Shown here piece after piece: positions 1-9,700 of a DNA stretch of 64,000 nucleotides. The stretch is from Halovivax cerinus (GTDB taxonomy: Archaea > Halobacteriota > Halobacteria > Halobacteriales > Natrialbaceae). The notes beneath the pieces were generated by a model that saw nothing but the letters and a program-made list of their open reading frames with translations, had not been told where the DNA came from and made no database searches. The position numbers and the translations under genes were made by a program. Each line of letters starts with the position of its first letter. The stretch's first letter is position 1. The DNA is taken from contig NZ_CP101824.1 in the NCBI RefSeq assembly GCF_024498195.1, forward strand, positions 992,001-1,056,000, given 5' to 3'.

Positions 1-2
1 GC

Positions 3-554
3 CGGCTCTGTGGCTACGAGATCATCGACGGGCGGATGGAGACCGAGTACGTCGAGATCGAGACGCCGCTCGAACCGACGATGGGCGAGCGCGTCAAGGG
101 CCTCGACGACGTCGTCATCATCAACGTCCTCCGCGCGGCGACGCCGTTCGTCGAAGGGCTACTGAAGGCGTTCCCGCGCGCCCGCCAGGGCGTCATCAGC
201 GCCAGTCGCGACGAGGAAGGCGGGCGAACCGAGGATGGCTCGTTCCCGATCACCATCGACTACGTCAAGCTCCCCGAGATCACCGAAGACGACACCGTCA
301 TCGTCGCCGATCCGATGCTCGCGACCGGGTCGACCATGAACGCCGTCCTGGACCACGTCGTCGACAGCGCGCCCGACCCGGAGCACCTGATCGTTCTCTC
401 GGCCGTCTCGGCTCCCGAGGGGCTGCTCCGCGTCGGCGACGCGTTCCCGCAGGCCGACCTGCTTACCGTCTCGATCGACGACTACCTCGACGACGACGGC
501 TACATCGTCCCCGGCCTCGGCGACGCCGGAGATCGGGCGTTCCGGACGACCTAA
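3..554 (+). CDS. upp: uracil phosphoribosyltransferase, 5' end cut by window
   Basis: Makes UMP from uracil and PRPP in pyrimidine salvage. The reading frame is open from base 3, so the window starts inside the gene; 183 residues are visible and roughly the first 40 of the usual ~225 are missing. The PRPP-binding loop reads [16 protein letters not shown] (codons from about 303), and the C-terminus [14 protein letters not shown] is the typical uracil-binding end of the family. The frame also holds the RAATPFVEG segment seen in this family. An ATG at 36 is internal and is not the true start. Confidence 0.95.
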   Translation, partial: RLCGYEIIDGRMETEYVEIETPLEPTMGERVKGLDDVVIINVLRAATPFVEGLLKAFPRARQGVISASRDEEGGRTEDGSFPITIDYVKLPEITEDDTVIVADPMLATGSTMNAVLDHVVDSAPDPEHLIVLSAVSAPEGLLRVGDAFPQADLLTVSIDDYLDDDGYIVPGLGDAGDRAFRTT

Positions 555-687
555 GGGCGGTCGCCGTCGAGAGTGGATCCACCCTCTCGGACCCGCGGCC
601 GCCCACGATCGGCCGTTACGTTCGAGCGCCAGAGTGTACCCAGCCGACGTTCTTCCCCGGGACGCGTGTCAGAGAGCAATGAGAAAA

Positions 688-697
688 GTTATACCAA
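688..697 (+). promoter_or_regulatory. TATA-like element for the DUF4234-type gene
   Basis: The AT-rich stretch gttatacca lies about 25-29 nt before the ATG at 718. This is the spacing expected for a haloarchaeal leaderless transcript and favours ATG 718 over the in-frame GTG at 709. Confidence 0.5.
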
Positions 698-717
698 TTG
701 TGTAACCAGTGGGCGAC

Positions 718-1062
718 ATGGGTGCAAACACAACCTCGGTGACGAACGCGGGAGCGTTCAGGACGCGATCGCTCGGGAAGCAAGTACTGTTCTCGGTGCT
801 CACGCTCGGGTTTTACTGGATATACTGGTACCACGTCACACACACGCAGCTAAACGACGGGACCGACGCCAATTTCGCCCCCCTGATGCGTACGGTCGGG
901 CTGTTCATCCCGATTTACAACCTGATCGTCATGTGGCGGACGTCACACGACTGCGAGGCCGTCACCGACCAGGATGGTGTCCTCCTGTTCGTCCTGACCC
1001 TCGTCTTCCCCCCGGCGTTCTGGTTCCTCGTCCAGAGCGGCATCAACGACGTCGCGAAGTGA
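718..1062 (+). CDS. DUF4234-type small membrane protein
   Basis: A 114-residue protein with three hydrophobic segments: about residues 20-38 (VLFSVLTLGFYWIYWYHV), 60-78 (VGLFIPIYNLIVMW) and 88-108 (GVLLFVLTLVFPPAFWFLV). The LGFYWIYWY motif in the first segment and the later aromatic-rich helices match the DUF4234 family, which has no established function. I chose ATG 718 because of the TATA element about 27 nt upstream; GTG 709 would add three residues. It stands alone between upp and a convergent peptidase gene. Confidence 0.8.
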   Translation: MGANTTSVTNAGAFRTRSLGKQVLFSVLTLGFYWIYWYHVTHTQLNDGTDANFAPLMRTVGLFIPIYNLIVMWRTSHDCEAVTDQDGVLLFVLTLVFPPAFWFLVQSGINDVAK

Positions 1063-1122
1063 GGCGCCGGGACGACCGTCCAGGACGGTCACCGGTGTGA
1101 GACTGCGCCGACAGTCGCTCCG

Positions 1123-3264
1123 TCAACCGTCTACATCGGCGTCCTCGCCGTCGGCGGCGTCCTCGTCGGCGTCGCCAGCGGCCGACAGATCGGCGTTCGG
1201 GTCGCGTTCGAGTGCCGGTGGGACGTCTTTCCGGTCGGAGTAGCCGTCGAACCAGCGGACGATGCGCTCGATGCGGTCGACGACGTGGCCCGGCTCGCCC
1301 GAGCGCGACAGTTCGTGTCCTTCGCGAGGATAGCGGACGAGACGGGTTTCGACGCGGTGTTTCTTCAGCCCGGTGTAGTAAAGTTCGGCGCCGTTGGCGG
1401 GCGTCCGGTAGTCACGATCGGAGTGGATGAGCAGCGTGGGCGTGTCGATCTCGGGCACGAGCGAGACCGGCGAGTGGTCCCAGAGGAAGTCGGGTTCCTC
1501 CCACGGCGTGGTGCCGAAGTCGTACTCGACGAGCTTGTAGGCGCCGTCGGTCGACCCGTAGAAACCGGTGAGGTCGTAGACGCCGCGCTGTGAGACCGCG
1601 GCGGTGAAGCGGTCGGTGCGCCCGACGGCCCAGGCGGTCATGTAGCCGCCGAAACTGCCGCCGGTGACGTACTGCTCGTCGGCGTCGATCTCGGGGCGCT
1701 CGCTCACTGCGTCGGCGCCCGCGAGAACGTCCTCGAGCGTCTTGTCGCCCCAGTCGCGATACGTGGAGACGGCGTGGTCTTCGCCGTATCCCGTCGATCC
1801 CCGCGGGTTCGACCAGAAGACGGCGTAGCCGTTGGCGGCGAGTGTCTGGAACTCGTGCCACATCGTGCCCGACGTGGTCCACTGGACGTGCGGGCCGCCG
1901 TGGATCTCGACGACGAGGGGATACGGTTCCTCGCCGATGCGGTCGACGGCTGCGCCCGACGCGTCGACGTCCGTCGGTGGCGTCAGCAGCCACCCCTGGC
2001 ACTCGGCCCCATCGCTCTCGAACCAGACCTCCTCGGGTTCGGCGACCGCGTGGTCGTCGAAGTACCCGGTGTTGACCGCGGTGAGGCGGGCCGCGTCGCC
2101 GCCAGATCGATCGGCGAGGAAGACGTCTCCGGGGTGGTCCCACTCGCTCTGGGTGACGGCCACGCGCTCGTCGCCGACGGAGAACCCGTCGACGTGGGCC
2201 CGATCGTCGTAGACGGACGTCGGGTCGGCGCTCGCGTCGCCGGGGACCGACCACACGCGAACCGCTCCCTCGTCGGGCGTCGCGAAGAAGAGCGACTCCT
2301 CGTCCGGTCCCCACTGGAAGCCGGCCCGCGAGAGCGTCCGGTCGAGTGGGTCCGTCGGAACGACCTCCTCGCCGGTCTCGGTGTCGTGGACGACGATGTC
2401 GACCTGTCGCATCGTCATCCGCTCTTCGGGCGTTCGCGGGAACGCGACCAGGCCGTCGGTCGTCGCCTCGATCATCCCGCCCCAGCCGATCGTCCGCGTG
2501 AGTACCTCGGGGTCGGCCTCGTCGGCGAGAGGATGTACGTAGATCTCGAGTTCGACCGAGTCGTCCGGAACGGCCTCGTCCGACGGCTTGCTCGCGTAGT
2601 AGATCGTCCCGTCGTCACCCCAGGCGGGACCGACGTAGTCCGCGTCGCCGTCGGTGAGTCGCGTGAGCGCGTCCTCGCGGGACGGGTCGTCGCCCGCCGC
2701 CTCGGCGGCCTCGATCGCCGTCTCGACGTCGAGAACGTAGACGTGGTTGCGCCGGCCGTCGGAGTACCGCTGCATCGACCGGAAGTTGAGCCGGTCGATG
2801 ACCCGCGGATCCGGTGTCTCGGGTTCGAAGTCGGGGTCGACAGACAGGTCCCGGCCCTCCTCGCGGTCCTCAGGGGTCGACGCCTGCGTGAAGACGATGC
2901 GCGACCCGTCGGGACTCCACTCGATGCCGGAGACGCCGCCGGCGACCTCGGTCACCTGGCGGGCCTCGCCGCCCGTCGTCGGCAGGACCCACAACTGGGG
3001 GCGGTCGTCGTCGGCGCCGCGCGTGCTGACGAACGCGAGGTGCTCGCCGTCGGGGCTCCACCGGGGTTCGCTGTCGACGCCCTCGTCAACGGTGAACTGC
3101 CGCGCCTCGCCGCCCTCGGTCGGGACGACGTGGATCGTCGCCACCGACGTCTGCTCGTCGTCGGCCGTCGTCCGGACGAACGCGACCCGCTCCCCGTCCG
3201 GGGAGAGTCGCGGATCGCCCACCTGCACGAGGTCGTGAAAATCAGCCGCGTCAATCGGGTGCAT
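1123..3264 (-). CDS. S9 family peptidase (acylaminoacyl-peptidase / prolyl oligopeptidase type)
   Basis: A 713-residue serine peptidase. The N-terminal half (about 10-420) is a WD40/PD40-like beta-propeller with repeated SPDG signatures (LSPDGERVAFV, WSPDGEHLAFV, WSPDGSRIVF). The C-terminal half is an alpha/beta hydrolase with nucleophile Ser537 in GGSFGGYM, Asp618 in HSDRDYRTP and His650 in REGHELS. The family removes blocked N-terminal residues or cuts oligopeptides. No signal peptide follows ATG 3264, so it is probably cytoplasmic. The frame stays open upstream to 3684, but a TATA-like acatataat box centred near 3292 sits about 28 nt before ATG 3264 and fixes this start. The C-terminal ~20 residues are an acidic tail. 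Confidence 0.93.
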   Translation of the reverse strand: MHPIDAADFHDLVQVGDPRLSPDGERVAFVRTTADDEQTSVATIHVVPTEGGEARQFTVDEGVDSEPRWSPDGEHLAFVSTRGADDDRPQLWVLPTTGGEARQVTEVAGGVSGIEWSPDGSRIVFTQASTPEDREEGRDLSVDPDFEPETPDPRVIDRLNFRSMQRYSDGRRNHVYVLDVETAIEAAEAAGDDPSREDALTRLTDGDADYVGPAWGDDGTIYYASKPSDEAVPDDSVELEIYVHPLADEADPEVLTRTIGWGGMIEATTDGLVAFPRTPEERMTMRQVDIVVHDTETGEEVVPTDPLDRTLSRAGFQWGPDEESLFFATPDEGAVRVWSVPGDASADPTSVYDDRAHVDGFSVGDERVAVTQSEWDHPGDVFLADRSGGDAARLTAVNTGYFDDHAVAEPEEVWFESDGAECQGWLLTPPTDVDASGAAVDRIGEEPYPLVVEIHGGPHVQWTTSGTMWHEFQTLAANGYAVFWSNPRGSTGYGEDHAVSTYRDWGDKTLEDVLAGADAVSERPEIDADEQYVTGGSFGGYMTAWAVGRTDRFTAAVSQRGVYDLTGFYGSTDGAYKLVEYDFGTTPWEEPDFLWDHSPVSLVPEIDTPTLLIHSDRDYRTPANGAELYYTGLKKHRVETRLVRYPREGHELSRSGEPGHVVDRIERIVRWFDGYSDRKDVPPALERDPNADLSAAGDADEDAADGEDADVDG

Positions 3265-3370
3265 ACCCCGTGACACCGTCCGGCACCGATTATATGTTTC
3301 GCTTCGAAGGGTATCGGGAGCGCGAAGGGAGACGATTTTCTCGCGACGAGAACGACGCGACTGTACGACG

Positions 3371-4211
3371 ATGGGCGACCGGGATCGAACCGTGGACGCG
3401 GATCGGCGCGTTCGCCTCGCCGTCGGCGCGTACGTCGGGTCCACACTCGCCGGTTCGGTCGCGGTCGCTACCGCGCTGACCGGCGAGACGTGGACGGCGA
3501 TCGGTGCCACCGGCGGGATCGGGTTCGCCGGTCGGCCTCCTCGCAGGAGTCGGTCTCGCCGGCCGCAGTGGCCTCCTGTCGACGCATCTGGGAAAGAGCC
3601 TCCAACGTCGGGCGGCGCTCGCAGGTCCGGCGATCGTGCTGGGAGTGATCGCACTCGGCCCGATTGTGGCGGACGTGCCGGCACGGGTCACCGACGTGAG
3701 CCTGTGCGCGACCGTCGCTGTCGGACTCGCGGCCTGGGCCCTGGGGACGATGGCGCGAACGCGCCACGTAGACCGGATCACGCCGTCTACACCCGTCGCA
3801 TCGGTCAGGTGGGAGGTTCCCAGCTCCGGCCTCGTCGACGTCGCACTCGTAGCGCTACTGGCGCTGATGGTCCTCGGGAACGGGTCCGAGGGGGACTGGA
3901 CGACGATGGTCCTGTGGATCGGGTTGCTCGCACTATGGGCTGAGAGTGCCGTAGTCGAAGGGAGATGGCACCTCGGAAAGTGGGGTCGCGAACCCGAGAT
4001 ACGGATCTACGAGACGGGACTCGTAAAAGGGCGTCCCCACGCCCGGTCGTTCGTGCCGTGGTCGACGGTCAAACACGTTCGGGTACGGGATGGCGACATC
4101 GTCCTCGATCGGGGGCTGTTCGAGGTGCGATTCGAGGCGGGGGACCTAGGAGACCCGGGTGCAGTCCTGACAGCGATCGAACGAACGTCGGCGACACCGG
4201 TACTCCGGTAG
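3371..4211 (+). pseudogene. membrane protein with C-terminal PH-like region, apparent frameshift
   Basis: Two overlapping frames together look like one gene. The first (ATG 3371) begins MGDRDRTVDADRRVRLAVGA and enters a hydrophobic helix ending GATGGIGFA near 3530. It then becomes basic and low-complexity, while the frame one base ahead continues as VGLLAGVGLAGRSGLL and four more hydrophobic segments to a stop at 4209-4211. Removing one g in gccggtcggcc (about 3530-3536) would join them as GIGFA-VGLLAG. The soluble C-terminus (YETGLVKGRPHARSFVPW, then VKHVRVRDGDIVLDRG) resembles bacterial/archaeal PH-like domains. Function unknown. It may be a real mutation or a base-calling error; the second half could also start alone at GTG 3504. 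Confidence 0.6.
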
Positions 4212-4284
4212 CCGAAACGGCGACCGAGAGCCGGGTACGAGTGTGTATCCGAGCCGTGAACCGTCCGAGCCCGTCCACGGCTCG

Positions 4285-4890
4285 TCACTCGATATCTACT
4301 CGCCCGCTCGTCGCGCTCCGGAGTCGATCACGAAAGTCGTCCGCCTCCGGGACGGGAACGGCGACGTCGAACGTCACGGCCTCCGCGTACGCCGCGTCGA
4401 AGTCGTAGCCCTCGCTCTCGATGATTCCTCGAACCGTGCCGGAGTCGTCGTAGTCGACGCCGATCGCGACGCGCTCGTGCGGGCGCCGTTCGACGACGCC
4501 GGCCGCGTCGACGGCGTCCTTCACGGCCCGTGAGTACGCCCTGACGAGCCCGCCGACCCCGAGGTTCGTCCCGCCGTAGTAGCGAGTGACGACGACGGCG
4601 ACGTTCTCGAGTGCTTGACCCTGCAGGACGGACAGTGCCGGCTTCCCCGCCGAGCCAGAGGGTTCGCCGTCGTCGCTCGAATACTCCCGGAGGAACTCGC
4701 CGTCGGGGTCCGTCCGGACCCGGTAGGCGGGGACGTTGTGCGTGGCGTCGGCGTACGTCTCGCGAACCTCGTCGACGAAGGTGTCGGCCGCCTCGACCGA
4801 CTCGACGGGACGAACGTGGCCCAGGAATTCTGAGCCCTGGATCTCGAAGCTGGCGGTTGCGGGTTCGGCGACGGTGGTGTAGGAATCCAT
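4285..4890 (-). CDS. YigZ/IMPACT family protein
   Basis: A 201-residue protein of the UPF0029/IMPACT family. The N-terminal domain shows the core signatures SEFLGHVRPV, SSDDGEPSGSAGKPAL and VVVTRYYGGTNLGVGGLVRAYS, which are diagnostic; the C-terminal part (about 135-200) matches the family's ferredoxin-like second domain. Eukaryotic IMPACT modulates translation control, but the archaeal role is not established. The ATG at 4890 is preceded by an in-frame GTG; I chose the ATG. Confidence 0.93.
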   Translation of the reverse strand: MDSYTTVAEPATASFEIQGSEFLGHVRPVESVEAADTFVDEVRETYADATHNVPAYRVRTDPDGEFLREYSSDDGEPSGSAGKPALSVLQGQALENVAVVVTRYYGGTNLGVGGLVRAYSRAVKDAVDAAGVVERRPHERVAIGVDYDDSGTVRGIIESEGYDFDAAYAEAVTFDVAVPVPEADDFRDRLRSATSGRVDIE

Positions 4891-4926
4891 CACAGCGAGT
4901 ACGGTGGTTCCGCGCGTCTCCCAGCG

Positions 4927-5430
4927 CTACTGTAGTTCGATCTTCCGGACGAAGGAGAGATCGCGCAATTCGGTGATGAGCGAACCGGGGATGTCCTGGT
5001 CGGTGACAAGGTAGAGGCGTGGTTCGTCCGTGAACTCCGGATCCTCGCTGATGGTCTGACGGATGGTGACGCCGCGGTCGGCGACGCAGCCGGAGACCGC
5101 CGCGACGATCCCCTCGGCGTCCGGGTCGTCGACTTCGATCGAGAGGACGGTCAGGTCGAGGACGGGCGCGAGGTCCATCAGACTCGGCACCTGTGAGATG
5201 TTCTGGAAGATGCGCCGGAGTTCCGGATCGTCGAGGATGGCGTCGGTGGTCGAGTCGACGACACGGCGATCGACGTCGATCTCGCGGGCGATACCCGTGT
5301 TGGGGATCTCGATCCCGCCGGAGACCACCCGCCCCTCGTCGCTGACGGAGAAGCCTCGCTCGAGCAGCAGCCGGATCACGTCCTGCTGGCTCGGAGACCC
5401 CTCGAACTTCTCCATGATCTCGTCGAACAT
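4927..5430 (-). CDS. ACT-domain regulator of amino acid metabolism (COG2150-like)
   Basis: A 167-residue protein. Residues 1-75 (MFDEIMEKFEGSPSQQDVIR through REIDVDRRVVDSTTDAIL) look like a winged-helix DNA-binding region. The part from about 85 to 167 is an ACT-like ligand domain with LTVLSIEVDDPDAEGIVAAV and VTIRQTISEDPEF. Archaeal proteins of this layout are annotated as ACT-containing amino acid metabolism regulators; the ligand cannot be read from sequence. ATG 5430 fits a TATA-like agatatgt box about 25 nt upstream (5451-5460), so the in-frame upstream start at 5457 is unlikely. Confidence 0.85.
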   Translation of the reverse strand: MFDEIMEKFEGSPSQQDVIRLLLERGFSVSDEGRVVSGGIEIPNTGIAREIDVDRRVVDSTTDAILDDPELRRIFQNISQVPSLMDLAPVLDLTVLSIEVDDPDAEGIVAAVSGCVADRGVTIRQTISEDPEFTDEPRLYLVTDQDIPGSLITELRDLSFVRKIELQ

Positions 5431-5676
5431 GCCACTCCGTTTTGGTGCCACGCACATATCTGTCCCGGACGAGGAACGTCTCCGAGCGCGGATCCGACGT
5501 GGCTATCGCGAACAGCGACGTGGCGAGCGACGACGTGGAGGGACCCGACGCCGTGAGCGACGAATAGGTGAGGAACGAAGTTACGCGGAATCGACGAGCC
5601 ACGGGGACTCGCCGATCTCGGCGGAGCCGACGAACGGGACGGTCGGTTTTTTGTGTTCGGTCGGCAATCACCACGC

Positions 5677-6510
5677 ATGCACCAGCTCCGGACCTGCGAC
5701 TTCTGCGGCGACGACGCCGCGGGTACGTTCGAGATCGTCCCGCCCGAACTGAACCCGACGGAAGCCGAACAGCGTCGAATCGTCCTCTGTACCGACTGCA
5801 AGCCGACGCTCGAAGAACTCGTTCAACCCCTGCTGGCTCGTGCCAGTGCGGAGTCGACGGCGGAGACGGACGCTGCACAGCCCGTCGAAAATCCTGCACA
5901 GCCAGCCGAGGACGCTGCACAGCCCGCCCACGCCACTCGCACCGCGACCGGCGCCGAACGGCAGGGCACCGACGCGGAAGGCGGACGCGCCTCCACCGAG
6001 TACACCGACGAGGCCGACGGTGGCGACGACGAAGCCACTGTGGACGAGACCGGTTCGGGCGGTCACGAGCCCGAGACGACCGAAAACAGCGGAACGCCGG
6101 GGATCGATCGGGATCGGGACGCGGCCGAGCCGGTGGTGACGCCGGACCGACCCGATCGGTCGACCGGGACGAGCGAAGGCGTCGCGATCCAGCCCGACGG
6201 GGCGAGCCGCGAACGGGACGATCGAGAGTCGGCGGCCACGGGGACCGATACCGACGACTCGTCGCCGACCGACGTCGCGTCCGCGACCGCGGCACGGACG
6301 GGCGAGGCGACGTCCGGCTCGGCACCGCGGGCGTACGGGAAGGTGCTTCGTCTCCTGCAGAACCGGGAGTTACCGATGGCCCGGGCGGACGTCGAGGCGC
6401 TGGCGGCCGGGGCCTACGACCTGGAGGACCACCAGGTCGAAGCCGTCGTCGACTACGCGATCGAACAGGGCGACCTGGTCGAGGACGGACGGAACGTCCG
6501 CCTGGGATAG
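5677..6510 (+). CDS. zinc-finger / winged-helix-like haloarchaeal protein with acidic linker
   Basis: A 277-residue protein with three parts. Residues 1-45 carry two CxxC pairs (CDFCGDD and CTDCKPT) that likely bind zinc. Residues about 55-205 form a low-complexity acidic linker with a short internal repeat (AAQPVENPAQPAEDAAQPA). Residues 210-277 (KVLRLLQNRELPMARADVEA to EQGDLVEDGRNVRL) look like a helical winged-helix-like domain. This suggests a DNA- or RNA-binding adaptor, but I recognise no characterised family. ATG 5677 is chosen over GTG 5653 because the first CxxC follows closely. Confidence 0.75.
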   Translation: MHQLRTCDFCGDDAAGTFEIVPPELNPTEAEQRRIVLCTDCKPTLEELVQPLLARASAESTAETDAAQPVENPAQPAEDAAQPAHATRTATGAERQGTDAEGGRASTEYTDEADGGDDEATVDETGSGGHEPETTENSGTPGIDRDRDAAEPVVTPDRPDRSTGTSEGVAIQPDGASRERDDRESAATGTDTDDSSPTDVASATAARTGEATSGSAPRAYGKVLRLLQNRELPMARADVEALAAGAYDLEDHQVEAVVDYAIEQGDLVEDGRNVRLG

Positions 6511-6519
6511 CACACGTCC

Positions 6520-6569
6520 GTGGGCGACGGTGACGTGTGTTCGTCAGTGGGCGACGGTGACGTGTGTTC
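6520..6569. repeat. 27-bp-period direct duplication after the zinc-finger gene
   Basis: The 23-bp string starting gtgggcgacggtgacgtg occurs at 6520-6542 and again at 6547-6569, identical, separated by 4 bp. It lies just after the stop at 6510. The rest of the 273-bp gap to ileS holds no gene I can support. Confidence 0.8.
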
Positions 6570-6783
6570 TGCGCCGACGAGATATCCGCCGACCTGGAAC
6601 GATGTGTCGGACCGGGCCCGGAGCCGTCGGACCGAGCCAGGATGGGCGCGAACTCGCAGTCGGCGACGATGGCACAGCGTCCGCCCTCGCCCGTGAAGGT
6701 CGGCCACAACGTGGCGACTTCGGTCCGACAGCCGAATCCGCCACACCGATTCCTCTTTACCGTCGGAGCCTATTCCATCCGAT

Positions 6784-9700
6784 ATGAGTCGATTCGGCGA
6801 GGTCGCCGACCAGTACGAACCCCACGCCCTCGAGGAGTCGGTCTTCGAGTACTGGGACGAGGTCGACGCCTACGAGCAGACGAAAGCCCATCGGGCCGAC
6901 GGCGAGCGGTTCTTCTTCGTCGACGGACCGCCGTACACCTCCGGCGCGGCGCACATGGGAACGACGTGGAACAAGACGCTGAAGGACGTCTACCTGCGAT
7001 TCCTTCGGATGCAGGGCTACGACGTCACCGACCGCCCGGGCTACGACATGCACGGGCTGCCGATCGAGACGAAAGTCGAGGAACAGCTCGGCTTCGAGAA
7101 CAAGAAGGATATCGAGGCCTACGGCGAAGACGCCTTCATCGAGGCCTGCAAGGAGTTCGCCGACGAGCAACTCGAGGGCCTCCAGTCCGACTTCCAGGAC
7201 TTCGGCGTCTGGATGGACTGGGAGGACCCCTACAAGACGGTCTCTCCGGAGTACATGGAGGCCGCCTGGTGGGGCTTCTCGCGGGCCGCAGAGCGCGACC
7301 TCGTCGAGAAGGGCCACCGCTCCATCTCGCAGTGTCCCCGCTGTGAGACCGCGATCGCCAACAACGAGGTCGAGTACGAGGACGTCGAGGATCCCTCGAT
7401 CTACGTGAAATTCGATTTGACGGATCGTGACGGCAGCCTCGTCGTCTGGACGACCACGCCGTGGACCATCCCCGCGAACACGTTCGTCGCCGTCGACGAG
7501 GCGGGCGACTACGTCGGAGTTCGAGCGGAGAAGAGCGCGGAGCCACGCTCCGCGGACCGGAGCGGCGAAGCCGCGGAGGATGGCGAAACCGAACTCCTCT
7601 ACGTCGCGGAACCCAAAGTCGAGGACGTCCTCTCGGCCGGCCGCTACGACGACTACGAGGTCGTCGAGGAACTCACCGGCGCGGACATGCTCGGCTGGGC
7701 CTACGAGCACCCTGTGGCCGACGAGGTACCCGACCACCCCGACTTCGACGGCGCCTGCGAGGTCTACGCGGCGGACTACGTCGACACGCACGGCGACGGG
7801 ACCGGCCTCGTCCACTCCGCACCCGGCCACGGGGAGGAAGACTTCGAGCGCGGCACCGAACTCGACTTCCCGATCTTCTGCCCCGTCGGCGGCGACGGCG
7901 TCTACACGGCTGAAGGCGGTGCGTACGAAGGGCAATTCGTCCGCGACGCGAACGAAGACATCATCGCGGATCTGGAGGCGAACGGGTCGCTGCTGGCCTC
8001 GGAGACGATCTCGCACAGTTACGGTCACTGCTGGCGGTGCGATACGGGCATCATCCAGATCGTCACCGAGCAGTGGTTCATCACGATCACCGACGTCAAA
8101 GAGGAACTGCTCGACAACATCGAGGACAGCGAGTGGCACCCAGAGTGGGCCCGCGACAACCGCTTCCGGGACTTCGTCGAGGAGGCCCCCGACTGGAACG
8201 TCTCCCGGCAGCGCTACTGGGGCATCCCGCTGCCCGTCTGGACGCCCGAGAGCGACGGTGGCGCCTCGAGCGACACAGGCGACGGCAACGGCGTCACCGT
8301 CGACGACATGATCGTCGTCGCGACGCGTGAGGAACTCGCCGAGCGCGTCGACCAGGAGATCGACCCCGAAACCGTCGACCTTCACAAGGACACCGTCGAC
8401 GAGCTGACGATCACCGAGGACGGGACGACCTACACCCGCGTGCCGGACGTCTTCGACGTCTGGTTCGACTCCTCGGTGGCCACCCTGGGAACCATCGGCT
8501 ACCCCGGCAACGAGGACGAGTTCGAAGCACTGTGGCCAGCGGACCTCATCATGGAGGCCCACGACCAGACCCGTGGGTGGTTCTGGTCCCAGCTCGGTAT
8601 GGGGTCGACCGCGATGGGCGAAATACCCTACAAGGAAGTCCTCATGCACGGCTTCGCGCTGGACGAGGATGGCCGAAAGATGTCCAAGTCGGTCGGCAAC
8701 GTCGTCCAGCCTCACGAGGCGATCGAGCGCCACGGTTCCGACGCCATGCGGCTGTTCCTGCTCTCGGCGAACCCGCAGGGCGACGACATGCGCTTCTCCT
8801 GGGACGGCATGGAGACGATGGAACGCCACCTCCGGACGCTGTGGAACGTGTTCCGCTTCCCGCTGCCGTACATGCGACTGGACGGGTTCGATCCCGTCGA
8901 GACCGACTTGGATGCGGTCGCTGACGACCTCGAACTCGTCGACGAGTGGGTGCTCGCTCGGCTGCAGTCGACGACGGCCGAGATGGCCGCCCACTTCGAC
9001 GACTACCGACAGGATCGCGCCCTCGACGCGCTCATCGAGTTCGTCGTCGAGGACGTCTCCCGGTTCTACGTCCAGGCCGTTCGCGAGCGCATGTGGGACG
9101 AGGCCGACAGCGCCTCGAAGACGGCCGCCTACGCGACGATCTACCGGGTCCTCCGCGAGATCGTCGTCCTGCTCGCGCCGTACGCACCCTTCATCACGGA
9201 GGAGCTCTACGGCACCCTCACCGGCGACGGCGGCTTCGACACCGTCCACATGGAGGACTGGCCGACGGCGGACGAACGCTGGGCGGACGAGGAACTCGAG
9301 ACCGACGTCTCACTGCTGCGCGCCATCGAAGAGGCCGGCGCCAACGCCCGCCAGCAGGCCGGTCGCAAGCTACGATGGCCGGTCCCGCGCGTCGTCGTGG
9401 CCGCGAACGACGGGCGTCTCGCCGAGGCCGTGGAGCGCCACGAAGGCCTGCTCGCCGACCGGCTCAACGCCCGCGAGATCGAGGTGCTCGGCGCCGACGA
9501 GCGCTGGGGTGAACTCGAATACAGCGCCGAGGCCGACATGAGCCTCCTCGGCCCCGCGTTCGGCGACCAGGCGGGGCAGGTCATGAACACGCTCAACGAG
9601 GCCAGCATCGAGGAACCGGACCTCGACGCACTCGAAGCGGCCGTCTCCGACGTGCTCGGAGAAGACGTCGACCTCGACGACGAGATGGTCTCGTTCGTCA

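Noticed and set aside
1774-3273. 499-codon open frame antisense to the S9 peptidase
   Set aside because: Shadow of a clearly real peptidase gene; composition is Arg/Val-rich with no domain.
4328-6709. 793-codon Arg/Pro-rich frame across several genes
   Set aside because: It overlaps three supported genes in another frame and is very basic, opposite to the acidic proteome.
6757-9249. 830-codon open frame antisense to ileS
   Set aside because: It mirrors the ileS codons; stop codons are rare in this antisense frame because of the high GC content. No family sequence is seen.
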